Shown here piece by piece: positions 10,682 to 20,975 of a stretch of DNA of 64,000 bases. The notes under the pieces were generated by a model that was not told where the DNA came from, made no database searches, and saw only the letters and a program-made list of their open reading frames with translations. The stretch comes from Diphasiastrum complanatum (Eukaryota > Streptophyta > Lycopodiopsida > Lycopodiales > Lycopodiaceae). Numbering within the stretch: the stretch's first letter is position 1; every line of letters begins with the position of its first letter. The position numbers were made by a program, and so were the translations under genes. The stretch is taken from assembly GCA_029204225.1 (NCBI GenBank), contig CM055100.1, forward strand, positions 17,165,259 to 17,229,258. The letters are read 5' to 3'.

Positions 10682-11285
10682 TGTGAAAGTACTGTACTTT
10701 TGGACCATAAATGGATCTTAAAAAGATCCACAAGAGTGATTGGATGCTTGCTTAACAATTTATCAAAAAACTAGACACAAAAAAGTTGATCTAGATTCAC
10801 AATTTGATAAACAACAAGCAAGAACAATCAAAGCATTGATCATAGATGTAAATCCGAGTCCACATGTGCGAACCATAGCCTGTTGTACGGCTTGTAAACT
10901 GAGAATGAAGGCTTAAACACTTTGGTTGCATTTGGATCACAAAATCACATTAGAATAGTGGAGTAGCTCGAGATTGCCAATGAGCTCCAAAAATAATCTA
11001 TCTTTTTCCTATAGGAGAGTGGAATACATAGTGAAAGTCACTTCCTTTGTAAAGTTAGGTGAATTTCCAGCGTGTAATAAGGAAGTTAACTTGGCTTTCT
11101 TGCCCTAATTTGCAACCCTAGCCTCTTTCCTAGAGTCATGCCAAGTAGGTGGCTAGTTGGTCAAAACGTCTCATCATAGATTTAGGTGCAGGTCCTATAA
11201 TGTAGGAATAACTACCAAATAGACATGACCAACTAAATTTACAATATACAACATGGCTAGATTTGCCAACATAGGCAATCTTTCA
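10682..11285 (-). repeat. 3' LTR of the minus-strand copia element
   Basis: On the minus strand it starts TGTGAAAGATTGCC after the purine tract GATTTGAGGAAGAG and ends AGTACTTTCACA. It is related to the family A LTR: the AATTTCACCTAACTTTAC block and the ending are shared in reverse complement. Its partner is the truncated copy at 14065-14641. Confidence 0.85.
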
Positions 11286-11851
11286 CACTCTTCCTCAAAT
11301 CTAGCCTTGGAAATTATGATACTCTTATCAATTACTCCTATTGAAAATCTTAGCTTAACAAATGAATTCTTAGGTAAGGATTTAGTGAATAGATTAGCTA
11401 AGCAATTCGATGAAGACACGTTTTAGAGCTTGATCTCTTTGGCTTGCACTTTCTCCCTTACAAAATGATGAGCAATTTCGATGTGCTTGCTCCTTGCATG
11501 GGATGTAGGATTAGTAGCAAGTGATTGGGCTGACTGGTTGTTCCCATTTTTTTTATAAACCTCCTCCTCAATGACGTGAAGCTTCACCATTAGCCTCTTG
11601 AGCCATAAGACCTCCTTGCATGTTAATGTCAAGGCCTTATACTCGGATTCTATGGAAGATAAGTAAATTGTATTTTGCTTTTTGGAAATTAATGATACTA
11701 TTTTATCACATAAGGTGGCAAATGCACTTGTTGACTTTTTCAACACTATAACTAGGATCAGGTTTAGTTATAGTCAAATATATCAAGGAGCCTATAAGCC
11801 TTCTATATAAAGTGATCAATAGATGCTTTTACATGTTGCTCCATTGGAGTC
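11286..11851 (-). pseudogene. Copia RNase H and RT tail
   Basis: The frame at 11746-11423 contains LSSIESEYKALTLTCKEVLW and then SHARSKHIEIAHHFVREKV, the signature of copia RNase H (S-S-x-E-S-E-Y and H-x-R-x-K-H-I-x-x-x-x-H). The following segment, 11419-11195, gives NCLANLFTKSLP, the usual C-terminal 'D-x-x-T-K-x-L' block. Upstream, at 11851-11760, the RT tail reads TPMEQH and later SLIYLTITKPD with stops between. The catalytic region is interrupted by stops and frameshifts, so the enzyme cannot be made intact. Confidence 0.85.
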
Positions 11852-11856
11852 TCAAT

Positions 11857-12676
11857 TGTTGAATTTCACACGTGTGGACTGTCCACTACATGTACTTGTG
11901 ATCTCCTAAGGTGTGTAGATGCACCAAGATCAAGACTAGATTGAGATTCAAGATCAATCTTGAATCCTATGGCAAAAACACACTACTACATGCATTCAAT
12001 CACTTCCAACTCTCACTCACACGTGTGGGAAGTGTTCCAAAAGTATTCTAAGTAAAAACAAGCTGCTCTCCTCGGGTAGAGAGAGAAAAACCATCATGAG
12101 CTCTCGGATAGAGAGAGAAAGCTAGAAATTCAATGACACTCAAAATCCACTCAATCTCAAAATCAATTAGATCCAAAAGGAGGAGTACAATGATACTAAT
12201 AGATTCATGAGCTACCACTATGCTTAACTATGATTGGATCACACTTTGCCACCTCTTAATCCTATTGGACCATTGATCCATGCACCTCTAAATTCTATTG
12301 GACTATATTCAAGCACACCTCAATTTTCTATTGGACCTCACAAGGTTCCACCTCTAAATCCTATTGGACCTCTTAAGCTTCATCAAACAAAAGCATGACA
12401 CTTGTCTACACTCTAATTGGCACAAGTTTGGCTCTATTTTGGCTCAATAGTGGCATTACAAGTGGAAATGGATAATTTGCCATCTATGCCAAATTTGACC
12501 CTATCAACATCCTACACCTAAATGCTTGACTATGAAATTCTATGAGACCCCTATATCAAACATTTTGATTTACTTTACAATTCTCCACACGTGGGAACAT
12601 CCTCCACACATGTGAGATTCACTTACAAACTTCTATCATAAAAAATACCAAGCTAAATTTTTGCCAATTTCTCACA
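11857..12676 (-). mobile_element. Solo LTR (family B) in RT, TSD TCAAT
   Basis: The 820-bp LTR reads TGTTGAATTTCACACGTG... to ...TTGCCAATTTCTCACA. TCAAT flanks it at 11852-11856 and 12677-12681. On the minus strand the coding text before it ends KGI and the text after it begins ETPMEQ. Excising it with one TSD copy restores the conserved copia string at that point. The LTR contains several ATTGGACC boxes and two GGATAGAGAGAGAAAG-like boxes. Confidence 0.9.
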
Positions 12677-12681
12677 TCAAT

Positions 12682-13260
12682 GCCTTTACAATTCTTCATT
12701 CCAAATCTTCTAGGATGGATGTAGCATACTTAGATTGATAAATAAAACTAAAATCGCATTCTCTTATGACTTTTATTCCTAGAATGAAGCTCAATAGGCC
12801 AAGATCTATTTTAAACTCTTTAGATAATGTAATTTTTACAACTCTTATTCCATCTAGATCATTTCCACTCAAAATAATGTCATTAACATACAATACAAGG
12901 ATAATGATCTTCCTATCACGAAATCTTATGTACAATGATGGATCATAAGCACTTAAAATAAAGTTGATGGAGATAAGGAAAGAGTTTAGCCTAGAGTACC
13001 ATGCTCTAGGTGCTTGCTTGAGTCCATAAAGACTCTTCTTCAAAAAACACACCTTTCCTTCATGCTTTTCCTTAATGAAGCCCTCGGGTTGCCTCATGTA
13101 GATCTTTTCCTCCAGGTAGCCATTGAGGAAAGCATTTGCATAGCATCCGGCCCCATAGCATCTTTCCAACTCTTTGATTTACAAGCATCTTCATCAAGCA
13201 TTGAAATAAGAAAAGTGTAAGAGGTGAAAGATGAAGTGCCTTTCCTTTGATCACGTTTTT
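12682..13260 (-). pseudogene. Copia reverse transcriptase, N-terminal half deleted
   Basis: The frame at 13169-12696 contains YANAFLNGYLEEKIYMRQPE, then KKSLYGLKQAPRAWYSRL, then LYVNDIIL and the SKYATSILEDL tail. These are RVT_2 motifs in order. The catalytic box reads YVND where the family has YVDD, so one catalytic aspartate is lost. The part before NAFLNG is joined, out of frame, to SKSWKDAMG near 13170. About the first half of the palm, including the first catalytic Asp, is therefore deleted. Confidence 0.9.
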
Positions 13261-13264
13261 CATC

Positions 13265-14064
13265 ATAAGTGAGCCTCAATGGCTCGACCCTTGTTTTTGT
13301 GGATCTTCTTGGGGTTCTTGAATCTTGAGGTGGATCCTCAAGCTCTTCATCACTTTGAAGTTCCTCCTCCATCCTAGCATGGTCTTTGGCATCATGATGA
13401 TTAGTAGCATTGTCATTCATCTCACAAGCATGTCCTTCATAAAAAATATCGTCCCTACTCACTATGACTTTCTTAGTGATGGGATTGAAGACTATAACCT
13501 TTGCTATTCTCACCATATCCCACAAAGATGCCTTTGATGGAGGTTGCATCACCCTTCTTCCTTGTATCCAAGGATTGATGTACAAAGCAAGTGGATCCAA
13601 ATATCTTGAGATCCTTGAGATTTGGCTTCTCTCCAAATAGAGCTTCATATGGTGTGATTCCTTTAATGGCTTGGTTGAGCAATCTATTGCATAAGAAATT
13701 AGCACATGTGATTGCCTTATCCCAAACTGGTTTGGGTAGAGAAGCATCTAGCCTTAAGGCTTTAGGACACTCACAAAGAGATCTATTTCTCCTCTCGGCC
13801 ACTCCATTTTGTTGAGGGGTATATGGACATGATAACCCCCTCTTAATGCCATTAGAACTACAAAACTCTATCAACTTATTGGAGATATATTCACCTCCAT
13901 TATCACTTCTTAATACCTTGATCTTGGTACTAATTTGACTTTTCACAAGAGTTTTGAACTTTACAAATGAATCAAACACCATAGATTTACAAGACAAGAG
14001 CTAAATCCAACAATATCTAGAATGATCATCAATGAAGATTACATAGTACTTTGCACCACCATTA
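13265..14064 (-). pseudogene. Copia integrase with C-terminal linker
   Basis: From 14064 downward the minus strand reads GGAKYYVIFIDDHSRYCWI, then (13997-13473) VLRSDNGGEYISNKLIEFC, CPYTPQQNGVAERRNRSL and GITPYEALFGEKPNL. These are the rve core motifs: first Asp in FIDD, second in SDNGGEY, and the Glu-containing PQQNGVAERRN. There is an in-frame stop after SRYCWI. The frame shifts near 13490 into ITKKVIVSRDDIFYE and the acidic linker ending RTPRRSTKTRVEPLR. The zinc-binding HHCC N-terminus is missing because the LTR abuts the core. Confidence 0.9.
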
Positions 14065-14641
14065 ATCTAGATTCGCAATTTGATAAACAACAAATAATAA
14101 CAATCAAAAGCATTGATCATAGATGTAAATACGAGTTCACACGTGTGAACCACAACCTATTGTACGACCTGTAGACTAAGAATGAAGGCTTAAACACTTT
14201 GGTTGCATTTTGGAAAATTACATTACAATAGTGGAGTAGCTCGAGATTGATGATGAGCTCCAAAAATTATTTATCTTCTCACTATGGGAGAGTGGAATAC
14301 ATAGTGAAAGTCACTTGATTTGTAAAGTTAGGTGAATTTCTAGCATGTAATAAGGAAGTTAACTTTGCTTTCTTGCCCTAATTTGTAACCCTAGCCTCTT
14401 TCCTAGAGTCATGCTAAGTAGGTGGCTAGTTGGTCAAAATCTCATCATAAATTTAGGTGTAGGTCCTATAATGTAGGAATCACTACCAAATAGACATGAC
14501 CAACTATTTAGACTCAATCTAACCTACACTAGGATAGGTTTTCCACGTGGTATCTTGGCCTCACATGTGTGGGACCCACTTATGCACATAATTTACAATA
14601 TACTACATGGCTAGATTTGCCAACGTAGGCAATTTTTTACA
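14065..14641 (-). repeat. Truncated 5' LTR of the minus-strand copia element
   Basis: On the minus strand it starts TGTAAAAAATTGCC at 14641. It matches the LTR at 10682-11285 until about 14065, lacking the last ~107 bp that the 3' copy has (10682-10790). Integrase coding starts directly at the break. Confidence 0.8.
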
Positions 14642-15060
14642 CCAAGATGTGATGGATATTGTAGTTGGAATTGAGGAGGAGCCACAAGTGCTCCAAAAAG
14701 CACAAAGATACAAGAAGAGAGCAAGGATTGCCTTGCATTGTATCAAAATGAATGTATCCAATGAAGTGTTGAGGGAGATTAGCTCTTGCACCTCGACCAA
14801 GGAGGCTTGGGACACCCTCAAAGCCATCTATGAGGCCAAGAATACATCTAAATTGCTCACTCTTAGAAATCAAATCTTTTAAAACTACCAAAAGAGTGAT
14901 GAGAGAGCCTCAAATTTTCTCATGAAAGTGAAAGATCTTCATAGAGAGCTTGCTTGCAAGTAGTTCTTAATGGATTGAGAGATGAATTTGACAATATTGT
15001 TCAAACTTATGCAATCCAACACGAGCTTCCATGCGACATATCTCTATTATCAACTCGTTA
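14642..15060 (+). pseudogene. Continuation of the split family A gag
   Basis: After the CCAAG duplication the frame reads QDVMDIVVGIEEEP, then AQRYKKRARIALHCIKMNVS, then EAWDTLKAIYEAKNTSKLL and LRNQIF with a stop at 14881. Later in-frame text covers DERASNFLMKVKDL. These are successive blocks of a UBN2-type gag, the same gag that starts at 10059. It loses similarity at about 15060. Confidence 0.85.
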
Positions 15061-15204
15061 AATTAGATGATACTGCAAAAAATAATTATCAGTTCAAAAA
15101 AACTGAAAAACCTGTTTCGAGCAAGAAATTCTCAAGTTTAAAAAAACTCAAAAAACTCAAGAAAAACTTACAAGCTTACTTCCACCTTTACATCCTTTGG
15201 GATT

Positions 15205-15307
15205 AAGATTGACGAGGAAAGGTGAAGACAGTAGTGGAATGGCCAATTCCTAAAACGGTGCGTGAACTTAAGTCAATCTTAGATTTCACGCACCGTTTTG
15301 GGAATTG
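15205..15307 (+). pseudogene. Ty3/gypsy RT-end scrap inside a short inverted repeat
   Basis: The frame reads KVKTVVEWPIPKTVRELKSI followed by LDF. It matches the gypsy RT thumb consensus V-x-x-W-P-x-P-K-T-V-x-E-L-R-S-F-L. The coding text AATTCC.AAAACGGTGCGTGAA at 15246-15267 returns as its reverse complement at 15286-15307 (22-bp arms, one mismatch, 18-bp loop). The fragment is then joined to the minus-strand copia RNase H. Confidence 0.7.
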
Positions 15308-17636
15308 CGTCACTATAAGATTCGATCCGAAATCCAGTTTCCTTCAAATAATACAGCCCATAGTCTTTTGTTTCTTGGAGATATTGTAGTACTCTCTTTG
15401 CTAACTTCCAATGCAACGATCTTGGGTTCTGATTAAATGGGCTCAGCCTATATACTGCAAACGCTATATTGTGCATATACACTGGGCATCCGAATGTCCG
15501 AACATGTGCAAGATTTGGTTTCGACTTCCACCAGATCTCATGAGGAGTTTTATCTAGTATTCGAGATTTCAGAATTTGATTATGAAGATAATTCGATGTA
15601 GCCACTACTTCCGCCCACAACTGTTTTATTGTTTTCGCATGAGCCATCATACACCTAGCAGCTTCCATAAGTGTATGATTTCGTCGTTCAGCTATTCCAT
15701 TGTGCTGAGGTGTGTATGATGTAGTCTTCATATGTGAATTCGTTGAAAAATGTACTCACCTCCACGATCTGTGCAAATTTGCTTCAACTTATTGCATGTC
15801 TGTTTCTCAGCCCAATTCGTATACTCAACGAATTTCTCGAAAGCCTCAGATTTAGTACGAATAAAGTATACTACAACGAACTTGCTGAAGTCATCAATAA
15901 ACGTAATGAAGTACTTTGCATCACCTAAAGACAATACTTCGAATGGTCCACAAATATCTGAATGCACAATTTTCAGTACCTTAGTTGCTTTATAAACATC
16001 CCTACTGAAAGATGTTCTAGTCATCTTGACTTTAAGACAGGATTCGCAGGTAGTTTGAATATCTCTACTTTTGATTTCGACTCTTTTGATTCTCTGACTT
16101 TTGGTGGCTTGATACAAGGCTTCCATGTTCATGTGACATAGCCTCTTGTGCCACAGAATATCTGGTGATTCTTGGGTTTGATTCGCTTGTTCGATTCAAG
16201 TTCCAATGTTCAAGTGATACAAATTTTCTTCTTTGTTGCCTTTAGGAACTAGGTTATCATAATCTTCATCGAACAATTTACAAGATGTCTTTGTGAAGGA
16301 TACTAACATGCCTGTATTGACTATCTTAGCTACGAATAGAAGATCTTTATCAAGAGTAGGGACATAGAGAACTTCTTCCAGTTTCTTGTCACCCTGATTC
16401 GTGTCCAAGCCATAGGACACCAGTTCCATCAACTATGTGCTTAGAACTGTCTCCAAGGATAATGAATCGTGAATAATTTGTCTTCTTGTACTCAGATAAA
16501 ATTTGTTTCGAGGGAAAAAAATGTGAGGTGGCTCCCGAATCAAGTGCTACTTCTTGAATTGAATTTGATGAACAACATTGATCACCACTAACATATGCTG
16601 TTGAGTTCCTTGTTGCCATGTCTTCTGCTGCTCTGGAGCATTTTGCTTTGTCCTTGACATAGTTCGAATCTAAAGGTTCGCTTCGATTCTGCTCCTTTTT
16701 GTTTCTGGAATTCTGATAACAGACTACTACTGCATGACCCTGTTTATGACAATGAATGCAATCAATTTTTGGATTTAACCAACACTTGTCTTCTGTGTGA
16801 CTTGATCTTTTGCATTTGTTGCAAATCCTCCTATCATCAGAATTTTCTGTTGTTTTCCAGATTGTTGATCATTTGTCTTTGACTCATTCTTTTTAAACAA
16901 CTCCCCGTTTACGAGCTTCCGTTTTCCTCTTTGACTCCAACGATTGCCTTCTGAAGTGTCATTGTCGCATCTTCCGCCAATAAGCTTCGAGTTGTGTGAA
17001 ATGACCTGGGTAGGGATCGAAGAAAATAACTAAGCTGTTTTTGCTTTGAGATTGCATTTTCTGCACCAGAATTTTGCAGAGAAATAAACAAATCTTTGAA
17101 CTTTCGTAAGAATGTGGTTAGGTCTTTTGTCGTCCCACTGTATGTAAGTCAATTGGTCTTCCAAGAACATGACTTGATTACGAGATCGAGTCTCATTCTT
17201 GGTTTGCAATTCCTTCCATAAATCTTTCGCATTCGAAATTGATGTAAGATCTAGTATTATATTGTCATGCACTGAAGACACAATAAATGCTATAGCTTTG
17301 TCATTTCTTAAACTCCATTCTCAAAGTTCCTTGCCAAGAGTAGTTATTAGCTTCTCTTCTATTGGTTCTACCCATTGCCAAAGACCTTCGCCCTTCATTA
17401 TATTGTCATGCACTAAAGACGCAATAAATGCTATAGCTTTGTCAATTCTTAAACTCCATTCTTGAAGTTCCTTGCCAAGAGTAGTTATTGGCTTCTCTTC
17501 TATTGGTTCTACCCATTGCCAAAGACCTTCGTCCTACAATATGAGGGAAGTGTTTAATTTCCATATTAAATAATTTGAACCTTTTGGATCCAAGATCGTA
17601 CTGATCTTAGACTGAATATTGCTGATCGACGACATC
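15308..17636 (-). pseudogene. Copia family C element: gag, protease, integrase, RT-deleted
   Basis: The minus-strand order is gag-PR-IN-RNase H. The gag ATG at 17635 opens MSSISNIQSKISTILDPKGS. Two zinc knuckles follow at about 16840-16735 (CHKC..H, and CIHCHKQGHAVVVC, a good CCHC). Protease (16619-16389) has VALDSGATSHFFPS with its D-S-G intact, then LEEVLYVPTLDKDLLFVAKI. Integrase at 16132-15728 has CESCLKVKMTR, VHSDICGPFEV, FITFIDDFSKFVVVYFI and CTDRGGEY. Its third acidic block, YTPQHNGIAERRNHTLMEAA, is at 15720-15660. At about 15470 GCPVYMH jumps directly to the RNase H lead-in NPRSLHWKLAKRVLQYLQET, so RT is gone. Frameshifts occur near 16430 and 15730. It ends at ESYSDA, where RNase H begins. 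Confidence 0.9.
17257..17538 (-). repeat. Tandem 141-bp duplication inside copia gag
   Basis: The block from ATATTGTCATGCACT to CAAAGACCTTCG occurs twice with a period of 141 bases (17261 versus 17402), nearly identical. The period is 47 codons, so it keeps the frame. On the minus strand both copies encode EGLWQWVEPIEEK...TTLGKEL...EWSLR.DKAIAFI. Confidence 0.85.
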
Positions 17637-17639
17637 TTC

Positions 17640-18695
17640 TATTCTTCTGAATAAACTCCAGATAGCGGCTTGTTGATGGATGTATGAAGAATGTTGAGAG
17701 GGGTGCGAAGATATCAACTTCAATACGCTAGAAAAAATAGTAATAATTCTTCCTCAGAGAACACAATGAAAGTTTCAATAAATCAAACTAATATCAGTGT
17801 CTTCAATCGGGTCTGTTTCTGATTTATGTACTAATAGAACAGTATTTGCCTTGATTGAATATGCATGCGAAATTAAGAGACGTTTTAAGACAATTTTAGA
17901 CAAACAAAAACTATTGATTAAAAGCGAATGTTTATAACTCTGAATTTGAATCATCAATATGCATCTCTTGTTGTCTTATCTCGCTATTGTGTCTATGATT
18001 TAGTGAGTTGGAGAGACTACTTACAACGAGTAGTGCACATGTATTTTTTAATTATAGGTCCTTTGACTTTTTAATTCTGTAACAGTAGATCTAATCGTTT
18101 AAGACGGTTGATATTCAAATAAACGCTCTGTTTCCAAGCTCAAATAAATTCTGTTCACGAAATATTTGTGATAGTCTGTCTCTTCGTCTAAGCTTCGTGT
18201 TTCGCGAATTGTTCGCGACAGATGACAGATTTTGAGCTTGAAGAAGAATTTAGAATATTTCCTGAATTGTTCGCGACAGTTTCGCGACTGGTGAGCTTTG
18301 AACAAGAAACAAAATATTTCGCGACAAGAACTTGTTTGCGAATCTTTCGAGCTTCAACAAGAAATTGTTTCGCAAATCTTTCGAGTATCAAGCAAGATAA
18401 ATTTTGCGAATCTTTCAAGGTTAATCACGAATAGAAATGTTTCGAGTTCGAGTTCGTTTCTCATCCTTTGTGAAGTAAACTGGGTACTTTGTTAGTAGAA
18501 TCAAGATCTGTCTAATCAGGTGTTCTACAAGGTTAAGAGTTGCTCCTATAGGTGACATTGAAAGGTGCCAACCTGGGTAACTCAAGATACTAGGAGTGTA
18601 GGCATCTTAGAGCATGGTGGGTAGTTGGTGGGTCGTTTCTCTCTCCACCAATAAAAAACTCAAGTGCTTTATCTAATTTGAATTTAGACATTGAA
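17640..18695. other. Upstream flank of the family C element; Cys-poor AT-rich DNA
   Basis: This should hold the leader and 5' LTR of the minus-strand copia element ending at 17636. I find no clear TGGTATCAGAG site. Several TTCGCGA / TTGCGAATCTTTCGAG phrases occur at 18195-18430. They resemble the TTCGCGA-rich 3' internal region seen at 31410-31440. Confidence 0.4.
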
Positions 18696-18815
18696 TGTTC
18701 GCGACAGATGACAGATTTTGAGCTTGAAGAAGAATTTAGAATATTTCGTGAATTGTTCACGACAGTTTCGCGACTGGTATGCTTTGAACAAGAAACATTG
18801 AATTTAGACATTGAA
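18678..18815. repeat. 102-bp duplicated segment with 18-bp flanking duplication
   Basis: 18696-18797 is a copy of 18210-18311 (102 bp, four mismatches by eye). It is flanked on both sides by TTGAATTTAGACATTGAA (18678-18695 and 18798-18815). This looks like an insertion of copied DNA with an 18-bp target duplication. Confidence 0.85.
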
Positions 18816-20975
18816 TTTATCTAACTTTTCTATGTGAAACCACCCTTATATGAGAGCATTTTGATTCCACACACAAAGTCCTTGGTGACAAAAATGATGA
18901 CATGAGATAAATGCACATTAGGAGCCCTATCACTTGATGACAATGTTAAACACTATGAAACATCTAGACCAAGTTAATGGATATCCACACCACATGGCAA
19001 AAACTCATTGGCATTCTCTACCTTGCAAAAGACGAGTACATAATTTATACATATTTTAGTATGGCAAGCTTTGGAGCTTTGCAACAGCCAAAAGGTGTCT
19101 CACTACCTACACATTGAATTATTTTGAAAAACCACTTCTTTTGAATGTAGGGGTTTTTGAAATATTTAGCTACATGTTTAACCCATTGTGATTCATCATG
19201 TTCAAAATATTTGAATGAGCAAGCAATGTCTAGGTGGCAAAGGGATGGCCCGCTCAAAAGTGGTGGGACCAAGGTCCATAATCTAATAAGATTCCAGTCC
19301 ACAAGTAGCCAAATTTGAATTGAGACCATTTAAAATTCCCTCCCTTGTAGGCATTGCCACTAATGTGGGGACCACTTGTGAGGAGTAAGCTCATCTCTTG
19401 AAGTAGAAATGGAGTCTATGTGTGTCAAAACACCTAAAGTGGTTTCAAATTAGCGACAAGTCCCCTTGCCTGGCCCTTTCACTTGCCACCCATGTTTTGA
19501 ATCTTGGCGAAGGAGCGAAGGAGTTGACGGGCACTAGACCACCCTCCCTTTCAAATTTGGTTGGTGTGTGTTAAATGAAGGGTCACAATTTGATTGGCCC
19601 ATTTGAATCTTGACATACCATTGGTCCATTTTATTTAAAGTCCTGTGTTTTGAAAGTCAATTATATAGTTTCATGTTAAAAGGTTGAAGGGTGCTTTGAA
19701 GTTTTTTTTTTTCATGCAATCAAGAAAGGTTGGAATTAAAATGCATTTCTTTGAAAGGAATATTGGATATCAAGGATTGAGAAAACTTCAAAAAGCAAGC
19801 CAACATGTCAGAGTCAACTCAACATTTTAAAAGACATTGCCTGGCCCAAAAAATGGCTTTGATTTGCCCCTCCTTGAGGGAGAGCCTATGCCATGTCATA
19901 TGCCATAATGACAAGTGCATGATAATGTGAAATGGTGGGAATTTCATTTTTTCTCTTGGAACAATGGGAGAGACTTTATTTTAAATTTTGGACTTCACAT
20001 ACATGTAGTGTGAAATGGGCCTAAGTATGATGTAACTCCAACAAAGATCTAATTCTAGCCAATTCTACCCATGCAACATGGTTTTAAATCTAGGAGAGCG
20101 CACTATAGCTGACTGAACACATTCCAAATGTTAACAATAATAAATGCAATACTAGCAAGTTCTTAATGATTTCCTTGAAAGTGAGAAAAAGCCAAAGCAA
20201 GCTAAAAAAAATGCAGAAACCAAACATTGAGTTGTATTTACTATCTGCCTGTCATGAAATTCTATCACATCAGAACTTAGAAGGCTCATGTATATCAGAA
20301 AATAAATCTGCTCGTTGGCAACTCCTGTTTTGATAACACTAATCATTTTAAGAAACAACCATCATCTTTATCTAGTATCAATATTAAAAGTCTTTGCAAA
20401 GATCCACACCTTCCAACCGTACCCTAGATTAGCCAGATTTACTTCATTGATGATTTAAGGAATGACATTCCAAAGTGAACTTTCTGATGCTGAAAGCTGC
20501 TAAAAGCTCGGGCCATATCTAGGATATCCGATATCCACATTCTTAAACAACAAGGAAAGTAAAAACTTATACTCTCAAGCGTAGTATTTATGAACATCGA
20601 AGTGTAAAGAGATTGAAGCAAGTGAAAGAATATTGAGTCAAAGTTACAGTCAATAAGCAAGGCCTGAAAGAATTGGTACAACATGAAATTGTCCCCTACT
20701 TTGCACTACCAGATCATCAGTTGCAACTCCAATATTAGAATAAGAATCCTATGAATCTTACTGTGACTTGACAATATCCACTACAACTGAGCATTACTCA
20801 GATTATTTTGTGAACTTTTCTTGTACTTTGGATTTTCAGAGCTATGCCTTCCTGAACATCTGCAGGAAGGTAAAAGAAACAGATCATTACAAGTCTTGTC
20901 ATCATCTAAAGGATGAATGTATGCCAAATGATTGATTGAAGCTTGGATGGATGTATGGCTGATTGAAGTGCAAGC
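18816..20975. other. No gene recognised; downstream flank of the LRR gene
   Basis: The frame at 19329-19045 (-) and others are unremarkable. The stretch includes the 3' flank of the minus-strand LRR gene. I see no clear repeat structure. Confidence 0.4.

Larger units (their letters stand above)
10682..14641 (-). mobile_element. Minus-strand copia element, internally deleted, TSD CCAAG
   Basis: The element is flanked by CCAAG at 10677-10681 and 14642-14646. From its 5' side (high coordinate) it holds a truncated LTR (14641-14065), integrase, a partly deleted RT, RNase H and a 3' LTR (11285-10682). The 5' junction at about 14065 jumps from inside the LTR straight into integrase. The LTR end, primer site, gag, protease and start of IN are therefore missing. 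A solo LTR (11857-12676) sits in the RT end. The host sequence outside the TSD is the gag gene of another copia element. Confidence 0.9.
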
